This document shows positions 15,131 through 22,819 of a stretch of 29,368 bases of DNA, piece after piece. A program made the translations under genes and the position numbers. Within the stretch, counting starts at the first letter, position 1, and every line of letters starts with the position of its first letter. Under the pieces are notes generated by a model, which had not been told where the DNA came from, ran no database searches, and saw only the letters and a list, made by a program, of their open reading frames with translations. The stretch comes from Propionibacteriaceae bacterium UBA5174 (GTDB taxonomy: Bacteria > Actinomycetota > Actinomycetes > Propionibacteriales > Propionibacteriaceae): the NCBI GenBank assembly GCA_002413345.1, contig DHWU01000027.1, positions 1 through 29,368 of the forward strand, given 5' to 3'.

Positions 15131-17145
15131 TCTTGCGGTCCGAATACGAACATGAGGTGGTCTTTCGCCGCAATGTGGAGATTCCGATGCGCGACGGCAC
15201 CTTGCTGTCAGCCAATATCTGGCTGCCAGCTGATGCTGAGCAAAACCCGGTGCCGGCGTTAGTCGAGTATCTGCCCTACCGCAAGGGGGATTGGACCTCT
15301 AACCGCGACTGGCAGCGGCACCCGTGGTACGCCGGTCATGGCTACGCGTCGCTGCGGATCGACATGCGTGGTAGCGGTGATTCGGAAGGGGTGATGCTCG
15401 ATGAATACGCCCCCATCGAGCAGCAGGACGCCGTCGACGCCATCAACTGGATCGCCGCGCAGCCTTGGTGCAGTGGTAGCGCTGGCATGTTTGGTATTTC
15501 TTGGGGCGGGTTCAACGCGTTGCAGGTTGCGGCGCTGCGGCCGAAACCGTTGAAAGCGATTGTCACGGTCTGTTCCACTGATGATCGCTATGCCGACGAC
15601 GTTCACTATTTCGGTGGCGGGCTACTTAGCGTCGACATGGTCTCTTGGGCCACCACAATGCTGGCATTCACCGCCAGGCCGCCGGACCCAACCCGGGTGC
15701 GGAACTGGCGTGAGTTGTGGCAAGAGCGCTTGGAGGCCATCGATCCGCTGCTGGACACTTGGCTGTCCCACCAGGAGCGAGACGATTACTGGCGTCATGG
15801 CAGCGTCTGCGAGGACTACACCCAGATCGAGGCTGCCGTACTGGCCGTGGGCGGGTGGTCTGATCCGTACCGCAATACCGTCTTTCGTCTGTTGGAGAAT
15901 CTCGATGCGCCGGTTCAGGGCCTGGTGGGCCCGTGGCCCCATCAATACCCCGACATTGATAAGGGGCCTGGCCCGAATGTGGGCTTCTTGCAGGAGACGT
16001 TGGCTTGGTGGGACCACTGGCTGAAGGGCGTTGATAACGGTGTCGAGCAGCGTCCGGCATTGCGAGCTTTCCTGATCGATTCGCATGCTCCGCAAGCCTG
16101 GAGTCCAACTTACGAGGGTCGTTGGGTGGCCGAGGAGTCCTACCCCACCCCGTCGGTAGCCGACGCGGAGTTGGTCTTGGCCGACTTGGTCAGCGCGGAG
16201 CCGCGAGCTGCCGATGGTCTGGTGTGGGTGCGTTCACCGCAGCACATCGGCATGGATTCTGGCCGGTACTTTCCGTTCGGAAACAAGGCCGACCTGCCAA
16301 CCGATCAGCGCGAAGAGGACGGCCGGTCGGTCACTTTCGACACGGCTCCGCTAGCCGAGCCCTATGAGATTCTTGGCTGGCCGCGGGTCGTGGCGCGGGT
16401 TACTGCCCAGGAGAACCAACTGGTCTTCGTTCGGCTGTGTGATGTGGCCCCCGATGGCACCTCAACCTTGGTGACCAGGGGTTGCCTCAACCTCGCCAAA
16501 CGCGAATCGATGGCCGAGAACACTGCGGTGGTGCCTGGTGAGTCGATGGACATCGAGTTTGGGTTGACCACCATCGGATGGACCTTCCAGCCAGGTCATC
16601 GCATTCGGGTGGCGTTTTCCACCAGCTATTTCCCGTGGATGTGGCCGTTGCCAGGCACCAATGGGATTCGGCTCGAAGTGGCACACTCCTCGATCATTTT
16701 GCCGAAACGGGATGGCTCGCCCTCTTCGGTCGAGGTCGTGTTTGGCGAAGCAGAACAGAATCAGCCGCTTGGGGTGGTGTTTGATCAACCAGACGTCCCG
16801 CCGTTGGAACGACTAGTGGAGTTCGATCCGGCCGCTGGGGTTTGGCGGCTCACCAGTGAACCAAACTACGGCGGACGCCGAGAGTATCCTGACGGGCTGG
16901 TTTATGACGAGCGTGCCCAAGAGGTTTACGAGATCGCTGCTGATGATCCGCTGAGCGCTTCAGCAAGGTCGCATTGGACGATCAACATGGATCGCGAGGG
17001 ATGGAAAGTTGCCATTGAAGTAACTGCCGAAATGAGTGCAACTGAGCGCAGTTTCCTCACCAAGCACACCCTGATCGCGTGGTTGAATGAGGAAGTTGTC
17101 GTTGATCGTTCATGGAACGCCGAGATTCCCCGGAGTTCGGTCTGA
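15127..17145 (+). CDS. CocE/NonD family alpha/beta-hydrolase (X-Pro dipeptidyl-peptidase-like)
   Basis: This 672-residue serine hydrolase belongs to the family of cocaine esterase, glutaryl-7-ACA acylase and Xaa-Pro dipeptidyl-peptidase. The catalytic triad is visible: Ser125 in GISWGG, Asp246 in GGWSDPY and His272 in GPWPHQYPD. The YLPYRKGD and RIDMRGSGDSEG blocks precede the nucleophile, and a C-terminal jelly-roll domain begins at about residue 380. No signal peptide is present, so it should act in the cytoplasm. It is translationally coupled (ATGA) to the importer ATPase, which suggests it cleaves the imported compound. Candidates are proline-containing peptides or esters and amides; sequence alone cannot choose. 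It is followed after about 20 bases by a TetR gene. Confidence 0.9.
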   Translation: MILRSEYEHEVVFRRNVEIPMRDGTLLSANIWLPADAEQNPVPALVEYLPYRKGDWTSNRDWQRHPWYAGHGYASLRIDMRGSGDSEGVMLDEYAPIEQQDAVDAINWIAAQPWCSGSAGMFGISWGGFNALQVAALRPKPLKAIVTVCSTDDRYADDVHYFGGGLLSVDMVSWATTMLAFTARPPDPTRVRNWRELWQERLEAIDPLLDTWLSHQERDDYWRHGSVCEDYTQIEAAVLAVGGWSDPYRNTVFRLLENLDAPVQGLVGPWPHQYPDIDKGPGPNVGFLQETLAWWDHWLKGVDNGVEQRPALRAFLIDSHAPQAWSPTYEGRWVAEESYPTPSVADAELVLADLVSAEPRAADGLVWVRSPQHIGMDSGRYFPFGNKADLPTDQREEDGRSVTFDTAPLAEPYEILGWPRVVARVTAQENQLVFVRLCDVAPDGTSTLVTRGCLNLAKRESMAENTAVVPGESMDIEFGLTTIGWTFQPGHRIRVAFSTSYFPWMWPLPGTNGIRLEVAHSSIILPKRDGSPSSVEVVFGEAEQNQPLGVVFDQPDVPPLERLVEFDPAAGVWRLTSEPNYGGRREYPDGLVYDERAQEVYEIAADDPLSASARSHWTINMDREGWKVAIEVTAEMSATERSFLTKHTLIAWLNEEVVVDRSWNAEIPRSSV

Positions 17146-17165
17146 GTTCGCAGTAAAGGAGCAAG

Positions 17166-17813
17166 ATGTCCGAACCGTCCTCGGCCAGCCCAAGGCCCAA
17201 GCGGAACCCACCAGCCCAGAATCGGTTCCCCGCTGAGGTGCGCCGAAAGCAGATCATTGAAGCTACCCGTTCAGTGATCGCCGAAAAGGGATTCGCTGGC
17301 ATCACGATGCGCGACATGGCTCAGGCTGCGGGAATCTCGCTGGGCACCCTTAGCTACCACTTCACTGCGGTGAACGATCTCCTGGCCGAGATTTTGCGCG
17401 TCGAGACCGATGAGGTCTACGCCGAGGTAACCACCACCGCGCGGCAGCAATCGACCGGCCTCGGTGAACTAACCTTCCTAGTCGACCAGTTCCTCGCGTC
17501 AAACCCCAGGATGCGGGAGCACTGGTTGCTGTGGCTGAACTTTTGGGCGATTTCCTTGGTCAAACCTGAATACGCCAATTGGCAAAGGTCGGTGTATCGG
17601 CAGTGGCACCGGCAGGTGGAGACCGCGATCAAACGCGGTGTAGCCGATGGCAGTGTGAGCTCCGATGATCCGTATGACGATGCAGTCGCATTTGCTGCCA
17701 TGCTGGACGGCTTGGTCGTGCAGACCTATATGCCCGGAAGCCGAGTCACGCCGAAGCGCGCCAGGGCGCTATTGACCAGACACGTTAATTCGATGGCCGC
17801 TGGGAAATGCTGA
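17166..17813 (+). CDS. TetR-family transcriptional regulator (BetI-like)
   Basis: This 215-residue protein has a classic TetR N-terminal DNA-binding domain: RRKQIIEATRSVIAEKGFAGITMRDMAQAAGISLGTLSYHFTAVNDLL at about residues 22-70, closest in pattern to BetI-type members. The C-terminal ligand domain includes LTFLVDQFLASNPRMREHWLLWLNFWA and AFAAMLDGLVVQTYMPG, also seen in that subgroup. AAAGGAG lies six bases before the ATG. As the last gene of the importer-hydrolase operon it is probably its repressor, responding to the imported compound or its hydrolysis product. The inverted repeat at 9569-9602 upstream of the operon is a candidate site. Confidence 0.88.
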   Translation: MSEPSSASPRPKRNPPAQNRFPAEVRRKQIIEATRSVIAEKGFAGITMRDMAQAAGISLGTLSYHFTAVNDLLAEILRVETDEVYAEVTTTARQQSTGLGELTFLVDQFLASNPRMREHWLLWLNFWAISLVKPEYANWQRSVYRQWHRQVETAIKRGVADGSVSSDDPYDDAVAFAAMLDGLVVQTYMPGSRVTPKRARALLTRHVNSMAAGKC

Positions 17814-18006
17814 GTGGCCGTTGAACTCGTTGGCCAGCGAAGCTGATTCGGCGAAAGTAAATCGCGCTGCCCAACTTTGTGTTGGCGGTTGCTGACTGGT
17901 TCGGGTAACGGCGGTCTGCGGTGGTTGTGCGGCGCGTACCTTCTCGGATCAGATTCGGGTCGCAGGGGTGCCAAAAGGCCGCATTTGTGGCAAAAATCGG
18001 CCAAAG

Positions 18007-18102
18007 TGTCCCCGTTTGGGGGACAGCCATTCACTGATTAGCTGCGCTAATGTCGCCGTAATGGACGGCAGACTCCCCCTCTACCCCCTGCCGAAGATCG
18101 AA
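18007..18102 (+). promoter_or_regulatory. Conserved promoter box and C-rich hairpin leader, copy B
   Basis: The region holds a perfect hairpin TGTCCCC/GGGGACA (18007-18025), then the palindrome ATTAGCTGCGCTAAT (18037-18051). The core of that palindrome, TAGCTGCGCTA, matches the box at the other small-gene locus. TAATGT (18048-18053) is a -10-like element. The C-rich leader follows: CGGCAG (18066-18071) pairs with CTGCCG (18088-18093), and 18076-18095 is identical to copy A. Box-to-leader spacing is nearly the same in both copies (12 and 13 bases before GGACGGCAG). No ribosome site is obvious. Confidence 0.5.
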
Positions 18103-18279
18103 ATGAATACTCTCCCCCGTCGAGCTTTGCTCGAACCGTATGCAACTTCATCTCATTCGTCTGCGACTGCCTCGTCGGATCACACTGTCTTTTCTGGTTC
18201 AACCTGGCATGCAGTTTCTGGTGGCACCCAATTCGCGGAGGCCGCCTCACGGCATCAGCCCAGGCGGCTCCTGCAGTAG
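18103..18279 (+). CDS. Small conserved protein, paralogue B (unknown function)
   Basis: Fifty-eight residues from the ATG at 18103; an in-frame ATG at 18061 would add 14 residues, but a one-base indel relative to copy A makes that part unlikely to be coding. It shares LPRRALLEPYATSS at the N-terminus and AASRHQPRRLLQ at the C-terminus with the protein at 7738-7923. The Ser/Thr/His/Gly-rich centre with one tryptophan is divergent. The silent third-position pattern between copies supports real translation. It lies between the importer operon regulator and the monooxygenase operon, on the same strand as both, and has its own conserved upstream region, so it is probably an independent unit. No family is recognised. 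Confidence 0.65.
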   Translation: MNTLPRRALLEPYATSSHSSATASSDHTVFSGSTWHAVSGGTQFAEAASRHQPRRLLQ

Positions 18280-18427
18280 CAGATTCGGCTCTGCCCCGAT
18301 CTGGTCGGCCTTGTTGAGGCGGCGTTGCCTCAAAGAAGTGTTGGGTCACACCAGTGTTGCTTAGCCCCGGCTCTCGTTGATCAGCTAGGACGCTGAAGTC
18401 CTTGCTCGATGGACGCTGTGCCGGTAC

Positions 18428-18475
18428 GTCCGCGCAGCGGGACTCGCCCAACGTTAGGCGAGTCGCGCAGCGGAC
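18428..18475. repeat. Nested palindrome with flanking direct repeats
   Basis: Perfect 8-bp arms GACTCGCC (18441-18448) and GGCGAGTC (18457-18464) enclose an 8-base loop. The direct repeat CGCGCAGCGG lies at 18431-18440 and 18464-18473, and an outer GTCCGC/GCGGAC pair closes the structure. It resembles a REP-like or structured RNA element. Confidence 0.5.
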
Positions 18476-18526
18476 CAGAGTGACCATCAGTGTTGCTGGC
18501 GCTCGGTCGGTGGATGGGGACGCTAG

Positions 18527-18571
18527 TGGGGACGGTTCCGCACGGTGTGGTGCAAGACGGAACCGTCCCCA
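18527..18571. repeat. REP-like perfect palindrome (14-bp arms)
   Basis: Arms TGGGGACGGTTCCG (18527-18540) and CGGAACCGTCCCCA (18558-18571) match perfectly around a 17-base loop. From memory, GGGGACGGTTCC-type palindromes occur as dispersed REP elements in some genomes, sometimes with REP-associated transposases; none is encoded here. A transcription terminator or operator is the alternative. Confidence 0.55.
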
Positions 18572-18657
18572 TTCTGGCTGAGGGTTGCATGGCACTGCCA
18601 AGTGGGCGCAGCGGCGGCAATGGAATACATGCACAGGCATGCAATGTTGAGCAAGGT

Positions 18658-19869
18658 ATGACTACCAATTCGTCAGGGATGCAGTTCGGCATCTTCTCGG
18701 TGAGTGACATCTCCCGTAACCCGGTAACCGGGCAAACGCCAAGCGAGGCCGAGCGGATCGAGGGCATGATCCAGATCGCCCAGCGCGCCGATGAGGTCGG
18801 CTTGGACGTCTTCGCAATCGGTGAGCATCACAATCCCCCATTCTTTTCTTCCTCGCCGACCACCTTGTTGGCAGCCATCGCGGCGACCACCAAGCAGATC
18901 GTGGTGAGCACCGCAACCACACTCATCACAACCAATGACCCGGTGAAGATCGCCGAGGACTACGCGATGCTGCAACATGTCGCAAAAGGCCGGATGGATC
19001 TGATGCTTGGCCGTGGCAACACGGTGCCGGTCTATCCGTGGTTCGGTAAAGACATCAGCCAGGGTCTGCCCCTGGCGTTGGAGAACTACAACTTGTTGCA
19101 CCAGTTGTGGAGTGAAGATGTCGTCGATTGGGAAGGCAGCTTCCGCACCCCACTTCAGGGGTTCACCTCAACGCCACGCCCCCTCGATGATGTGGCGCCG
19201 TTTATCTGGCACGGCTCGATTCGCACCCCAGAGATCGCCGAACAGGCCGCCTACTACGGCAACGGCTATTTCGCGAACAACATTTTGGCGCCGAGCTTCC
19301 ACTTCAAGCCGCTGGTCGATTTCTATCGGCAACGCTTCGAGCATTACGGCCATGGCACCAAGGAGCAGGCGATCGTGGGCTTGGGTGGCCAGGCTTTCAT
19401 CGGACGCACTTCACAGGGCGCCCGCGACCAGTACCGTCCCTACTTTGAAGGCAGTCCGATCTACGGCCACGCCTACAGCTTGGACGACTACATTGCCCAG
19501 ACTCCTACCAGCGTTGGCAGCGTGCAGGAAGTCATCGACAAGACGCTGACCTTCCAAGAGGGTTTCGGTGACTATCAACGCCAGTTGTGGAATCTGGACG
19601 CAGCCGGTTTGCCGCTGGAGATGGTGCTCGAACAAGTCGAGATTCTGGGAACCGAAGTTGTACCAGTCTTGCGCCGCGAGCTGGCCAGCCGTCGCTCCCC
19701 CGGTGCTGCTGACGCTCCGACCCACGCGAGCCGGGTTTTGGCGAAGTACGGCGATGCTGCGGCCAGGCAACCGCGGCCCAACCCGAACCGTGGTGGCAAC
19801 GTCACCGGAACCTCGCCCTATCAAGACAGCGATGCGGCCTACCGGGTGGATTACCCGGAGGTGTTCTGA
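18658..19869 (+). CDS. LLM-class flavin-dependent oxidoreductase, CE1758 family
   Basis: This bacterial-luciferase-like monooxygenase, 403 residues, uses reduced flavin supplied by a partner reductase. The pattern matches the CE1758 family: MQFGIFSVSD start, VGLDVFAIGEHHNPPFFSSSPTTLLAAIAA, STATTLITTNDPVKIAEDYAMLQHVAKGRMDLMLGRGNTVPVYPWFG, then DWEGSFRTPLQGFTSTPRP and IWHGSIRTPEIAEQAAYYG. The ATG at 18658 has only a very close AAGG; the ATG seven codons later is the other possible start. The stop shares one base with the start of the MarR gene. The FMN reductase two genes on is the family's usual companion. The substrate is unknown. Confidence 0.9.
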   Translation: MTTNSSGMQFGIFSVSDISRNPVTGQTPSEAERIEGMIQIAQRADEVGLDVFAIGEHHNPPFFSSSPTTLLAAIAATTKQIVVSTATTLITTNDPVKIAEDYAMLQHVAKGRMDLMLGRGNTVPVYPWFGKDISQGLPLALENYNLLHQLWSEDVVDWEGSFRTPLQGFTSTPRPLDDVAPFIWHGSIRTPEIAEQAAYYGNGYFANNILAPSFHFKPLVDFYRQRFEHYGHGTKEQAIVGLGGQAFIGRTSQGARDQYRPYFEGSPIYGHAYSLDDYIAQTPTSVGSVQEVIDKTLTFQEGFGDYQRQLWNLDAAGLPLEMVLEQVEILGTEVVPVLRRELASRRSPGAADAPTHASRVLAKYGDAAARQPRPNPNRGGNVTGTSPYQDSDAAYRVDYPEVF

Positions 19870-20354
19870 TGTCTTCGGTGAACCAGCGCGCCGGTTCGCG
19901 CACCAAACGCGCTGTGGACGCCTGGGAAGCGCTGTTTAGGGCACAGGCGCTGATTAGTCGTGAGCTGAATCAAGCCAACACCTGGTTGGAAGTGAGTGCC
20001 AGCGAATATGGCGTGCTTTTTGAGTTGACCCGCTGGCCCAGCGGGGCTCGGCTGTGTGACCTGCAAGCCGATGAATTGCTGTCCCAGCCTGGGCTTTCCC
20101 GCCTGGTAGCCCGCCTTGAGCGCCGAGGTCTGATCGCCCGGGCTAACGACCCCGAAGACCGGCGGGCGGTGCGACTTCAACTCACCACTGCCGGCCGCGA
20201 GGTGCAGCGGCGGGTTGGTTTGCTACACGCCCGCGAGATCGTCGCCTTGGTGCGGCTGCCCGATGACCAACTCGAACAGCTGCGCCAACTGTGCGTCCAA
20301 CTTGCCGAGCAAGTAGGTGTCGATCAAGCCAACGATCAAAGGACGACATCATGA
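19869..20354 (+). CDS. MarR-family transcriptional regulator
   Basis: This 161-residue protein has a winged helix-turn-helix in the middle: LEVSASEYGVLFELTRWPSGARLCDLQADELLSQPGLSRLVARLERRGLIARANDPEDRRAVRLQLTTAGRE covers helix 2 to the wing with the family DxRAVRLxLTxxG motif. Flanking helices form the dimer interface. It is encoded between the monooxygenase and the reductase with one-base and four-base overlaps, so all three are made together and it probably autoregulates this operon. The dyad CATGC/GCATG around 18629-18642 upstream is a possible binding site. The ligand is unknown. Confidence 0.88.
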   Translation: MSSVNQRAGSRTKRAVDAWEALFRAQALISRELNQANTWLEVSASEYGVLFELTRWPSGARLCDLQADELLSQPGLSRLVARLERRGLIARANDPEDRRAVRLQLTTAGREVQRRVGLLHAREIVALVRLPDDQLEQLRQLCVQLAEQVGVDQANDQRTTS

Positions 20355-21046
20355 GCTATACAGCCCAGCGTCAGGCCTCGATTGTGGTCATCGCAGCGGG
20401 GGTGAGTGATCCGTCCTCGACCCAGATGCTCGCCGACCGCATCGCGACCAAGAGCGTTGAAGCTTTGGCGGGCCTGGGTGTGGCCGCGATGGTGACGGTC
20501 GTACCGGTGGCCTCGCTGGCTGGTGATGTGGTTACCGCAACTGTCGGTGGGCTGCGCAGTGCAGAGCTCAATGCAGCGATCGAAGCCATAGCTTCGGCCG
20601 ATGCGATAGTCGCAGCCACGCCGGTCTACAAGGCCGGGTTGAGCGGGCTGTTCAAGTCATTCATCGACATTCTCGACAACGACATCATGATCGCCAAGCC
20701 GGTGGTTCTTGCCGTAACGGCGGGCAGTCCGCGCCATGCGCTGGTAGTTGAGGATCAGCTTCGTCCGCTGTTTGCCTATCTGCGCGCGCTCGCCGTACCC
20801 ACCGCAATCGCGGCCACCCCCGAGGACTGGGCTCAACCCGATCTGGGCGTGCGCATCGCGCGGGCCGCGACTGAGTTGGCTCACATCGTCAACTCAGGTC
20901 TGGCTGGGGCGATCGCCGATGCGACTTGGGCAGATCATCGCCACGAGTACGCCGGGGTCGCCACCCGTTCTGCTGATGGTGCAATCAACCTCGAATCGTC
21001 GCTGATGAAGCTCGCCGCTGGTGGAACGCTAACGAAGCCTGCCTGA
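20351..21046 (+). CDS. NADPH-dependent FMN reductase, CE1759 family
   Basis: This flavodoxin-like FMN reductase of 231 residues supplies reduced flavin to the monooxygenase encoded two genes upstream. The N-terminal IVVIAAGVSDPSSTQMLADRIA is the phosphate-binding loop with the SSTxxLA pattern. ADAIVAATPVYKAGLSGLFKSFIDILDNDIM holds the typical TPVYxxxxSGLxK motif, and PVVLAVTAGSPRHALVVEDQLRPLFAYLRA follows. The length and the conserved C-terminal FxxYxxL-like tail fit the LLM-partnered reductase group. The ATG at 20351 overlaps the MarR stop by four bases. Operon membership supports a two-component monooxygenase. Confidence 0.9.
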   Translation: MSYTAQRQASIVVIAAGVSDPSSTQMLADRIATKSVEALAGLGVAAMVTVVPVASLAGDVVTATVGGLRSAELNAAIEAIASADAIVAATPVYKAGLSGLFKSFIDILDNDIMIAKPVVLAVTAGSPRHALVVEDQLRPLFAYLRALAVPTAIAATPEDWAQPDLGVRIARAATELAHIVNSGLAGAIADATWADHRHEYAGVATRSADGAINLESSLMKLAAGGTLTKPA

Positions 21047-21119
21047 GCGGAATGTCGCCGGGTGGGCGATCTTCAAGCGTGGCGTCAGAGCCACCCGGAT
21101 TGGCTGGCATGCTTGGTGC

Positions 21120-22727
21120 GTGTTTTCTGATGCTACCGGCGCCAAATCCAGCAGTGCCGCGATCCTCCTGACTCCCAGCGCAGACCTTGGCGGGGTTGCG
21201 CGACGCAGCTATCACGTTGGATTGGTCCTGTTGTTTCTGGGGGTCTTGGCGCTGGCGCTAATCGGGATCGGCGTTCCGCTGCCGTGGATGGACGAATCGG
21301 CCACCATGCTCGCGCTGCGCAGATCCTGGCAGGGAATATTCGAGCTGCTCGGCGGCGCAGATGCACCCCTGGTGCCCTACTACCTGGTTGCCAAAGCCTG
21401 GATTTCAGTACTCGGCTGGTTGCCTCCGCTAGTCGCCGTTCGAGGCCTCTCCGCGGTGGCCGCTGCTGGCACTGTGGCAGTGCTCTATGCATTGACCGCG
21501 CGGCGAGCCGGGCTCGCCCCGGCTGTCTTGGCTGCTGGCTTCTTGGTGGCTATGCCCGGCTTTATGCGTTACGCCCAGGAAGCTCGGCCGTACGCGCTGC
21601 TGGGCCTTTTCACTGCCGCCAGCTGGCTGGCCTGGGACGCCTGGCATCAGGGGTTGGTGCGCAACGTGGCGTCCCGGCGTCCGCCGATACCGGTGGCCTA
21701 TCTAGGCACGCTGATTGGCGGGCCACTGATGCAGCTATTCGCATTCCTCCAGTGGCCAGCTCAACTCGTAGCTGATCTGACCTCACCGGGGCTCGACCGT
21801 CGAGACAGACTTCGACGCGCGTTCGGCAGTGGTTTAGTCATGGCCGTAGCTGCAGTCTTGGTGGCGATTCCGGCGTGGCTCGCGGCCACAAATGGAACCG
21901 GGACGCGCCTTGTGGCCTCCCGCAGGTTGATTCTCGAGCGGCTGGTGAGAACGGTTTCAGGCCGCCCCGAACTTTGGTCGGTGGGCATCGTTGTCGTGAT
22001 GGCCGCGCTGGCAGTCTTCATCTGGGCGTTTCAGCGTGGGCGCCTGGCCCGGTATCCAGACCTGACGCGGGTGGCCACCATCTGGTTGGCAGTGCCGCTG
22101 GTTTTGGCGCTCGGGCTGGTATTGGTGCGAGGAAACCTCTCGCAGATTCGCTATTTTCAGCCGATGTTGGCCCCACTGGCACTGCTGGCAGCGTTGGGCT
22201 GCGTGGCGCTGGCGGACCTCGTCGGCAGGATGCTCATCGCTGGCAAGAGACTCAGCTATTCAGCCATAGTGTCGCTTGCTGGGCTGGCATTGGTTGCTCC
22301 GCTGGTGGCGCAGGCCAGCCTGTGGATGCCGATGCAGCTTCAGATTCGCGCGATCAGTGGTCATGACGCGGGCTTTTCTTCAGTATTGGTCATGGTCAAC
22401 ACGAAGCTGGCTGCCCAGCCAGGGCAGTCGGTGTTGGCGACACAGGACACTCGGGCCGCCCAGGTCCTGGCTCAACACCCTGAAATGATCGACAACAACC
22501 CGTTCTATGTGGTTCCTCAAAGTGGCGCCGAGATCTGGCCACAGTTGCGTACGTCTGCGGAGATCGAGAAGTCTCTGGCTGGCGAGCAGCGAGCGATCTG
22601 GATGACCGACAAGGCCCGGAGTTCGCCGACTCAGCCAAAGATCCCTGCGGAGTTCGCGAAGGCCGGATTCACCTCGGTGACCGCAGCTCGCATCGGGGAC
22701 TGGTGGGTGGTCGAGCTTCGGCGTTAA
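21120..22727 (+). CDS. Polytopic glycosyltransferase, GT39/PMT-like (ArnT-type fold)
   Basis: This membrane protein of about 535 residues has around ten helices and a C-terminal soluble domain. The first external loop carries PWMDESATMLALRR with Asp58-Glu59, the metal and catalytic acidic pair of GT-C transferases that use lipid-phosphate sugars. MPGFMRYAQEARPYALLGLFTAASWLAW around residue 140-165 contains the RYAQEARPYAL motif common in this group in Actinobacteria. Such enzymes move mannose or arabinose from polyprenyl carriers onto proteins, lipids or wall polymers on the outer face. The GTG start at 21120 has no clear ribosome site and is uncertain. The gene converges on the hipA-like gene; neither neighbour indicates its acceptor. 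Confidence 0.72.
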   Translation: MFSDATGAKSSSAAILLTPSADLGGVARRSYHVGLVLLFLGVLALALIGIGVPLPWMDESATMLALRRSWQGIFELLGGADAPLVPYYLVAKAWISVLGWLPPLVAVRGLSAVAAAGTVAVLYALTARRAGLAPAVLAAGFLVAMPGFMRYAQEARPYALLGLFTAASWLAWDAWHQGLVRNVASRRPPIPVAYLGTLIGGPLMQLFAFLQWPAQLVADLTSPGLDRRDRLRRAFGSGLVMAVAAVLVAIPAWLAATNGTGTRLVASRRLILERLVRTVSGRPELWSVGIVVVMAALAVFIWAFQRGRLARYPDLTRVATIWLAVPLVLALGLVLVRGNLSQIRYFQPMLAPLALLAALGCVALADLVGRMLIAGKRLSYSAIVSLAGLALVAPLVAQASLWMPMQLQIRAISGHDAGFSSVLVMVNTKLAAQPGQSVLATQDTRAAQVLAQHPEMIDNNPFYVVPQSGAEIWPQLRTSAEIEKSLAGEQRAIWMTDKARSSPTQPKIPAEFAKAGFTSVTAARIGDWWVVELRR

Positions 22728-22819
22728 TCGCCAAGGCATCCCATGGGCACACCGCAAACCTAAGGTCACCTTCTGGAGCCCATTCAGAGTACTAACCTGC
22801 GGGCAGAGGCAACCAGCGG

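Larger units (their letters stand above)
18280..18657. other. Palindrome-rich intergenic region upstream of the monooxygenase operon
   Basis: No gene is supported in these 378 bases. Two strong nested or perfect inverted repeats (18428-18475 and 18527-18571) dominate. A smaller dyad CATGC, 4-base spacer, GCATG lies about 25 bases before the monooxygenase ATG and could be a MarR site. The region therefore mixes repeat elements with the operon control region. Confidence 0.55.

Noticed and set aside
17785..18030. Leftward 81-codon open frame in the gap before small gene B
   Set aside because: No ribosome site, overlaps the end of the TetR gene, composition unlike real proteins and no motif.
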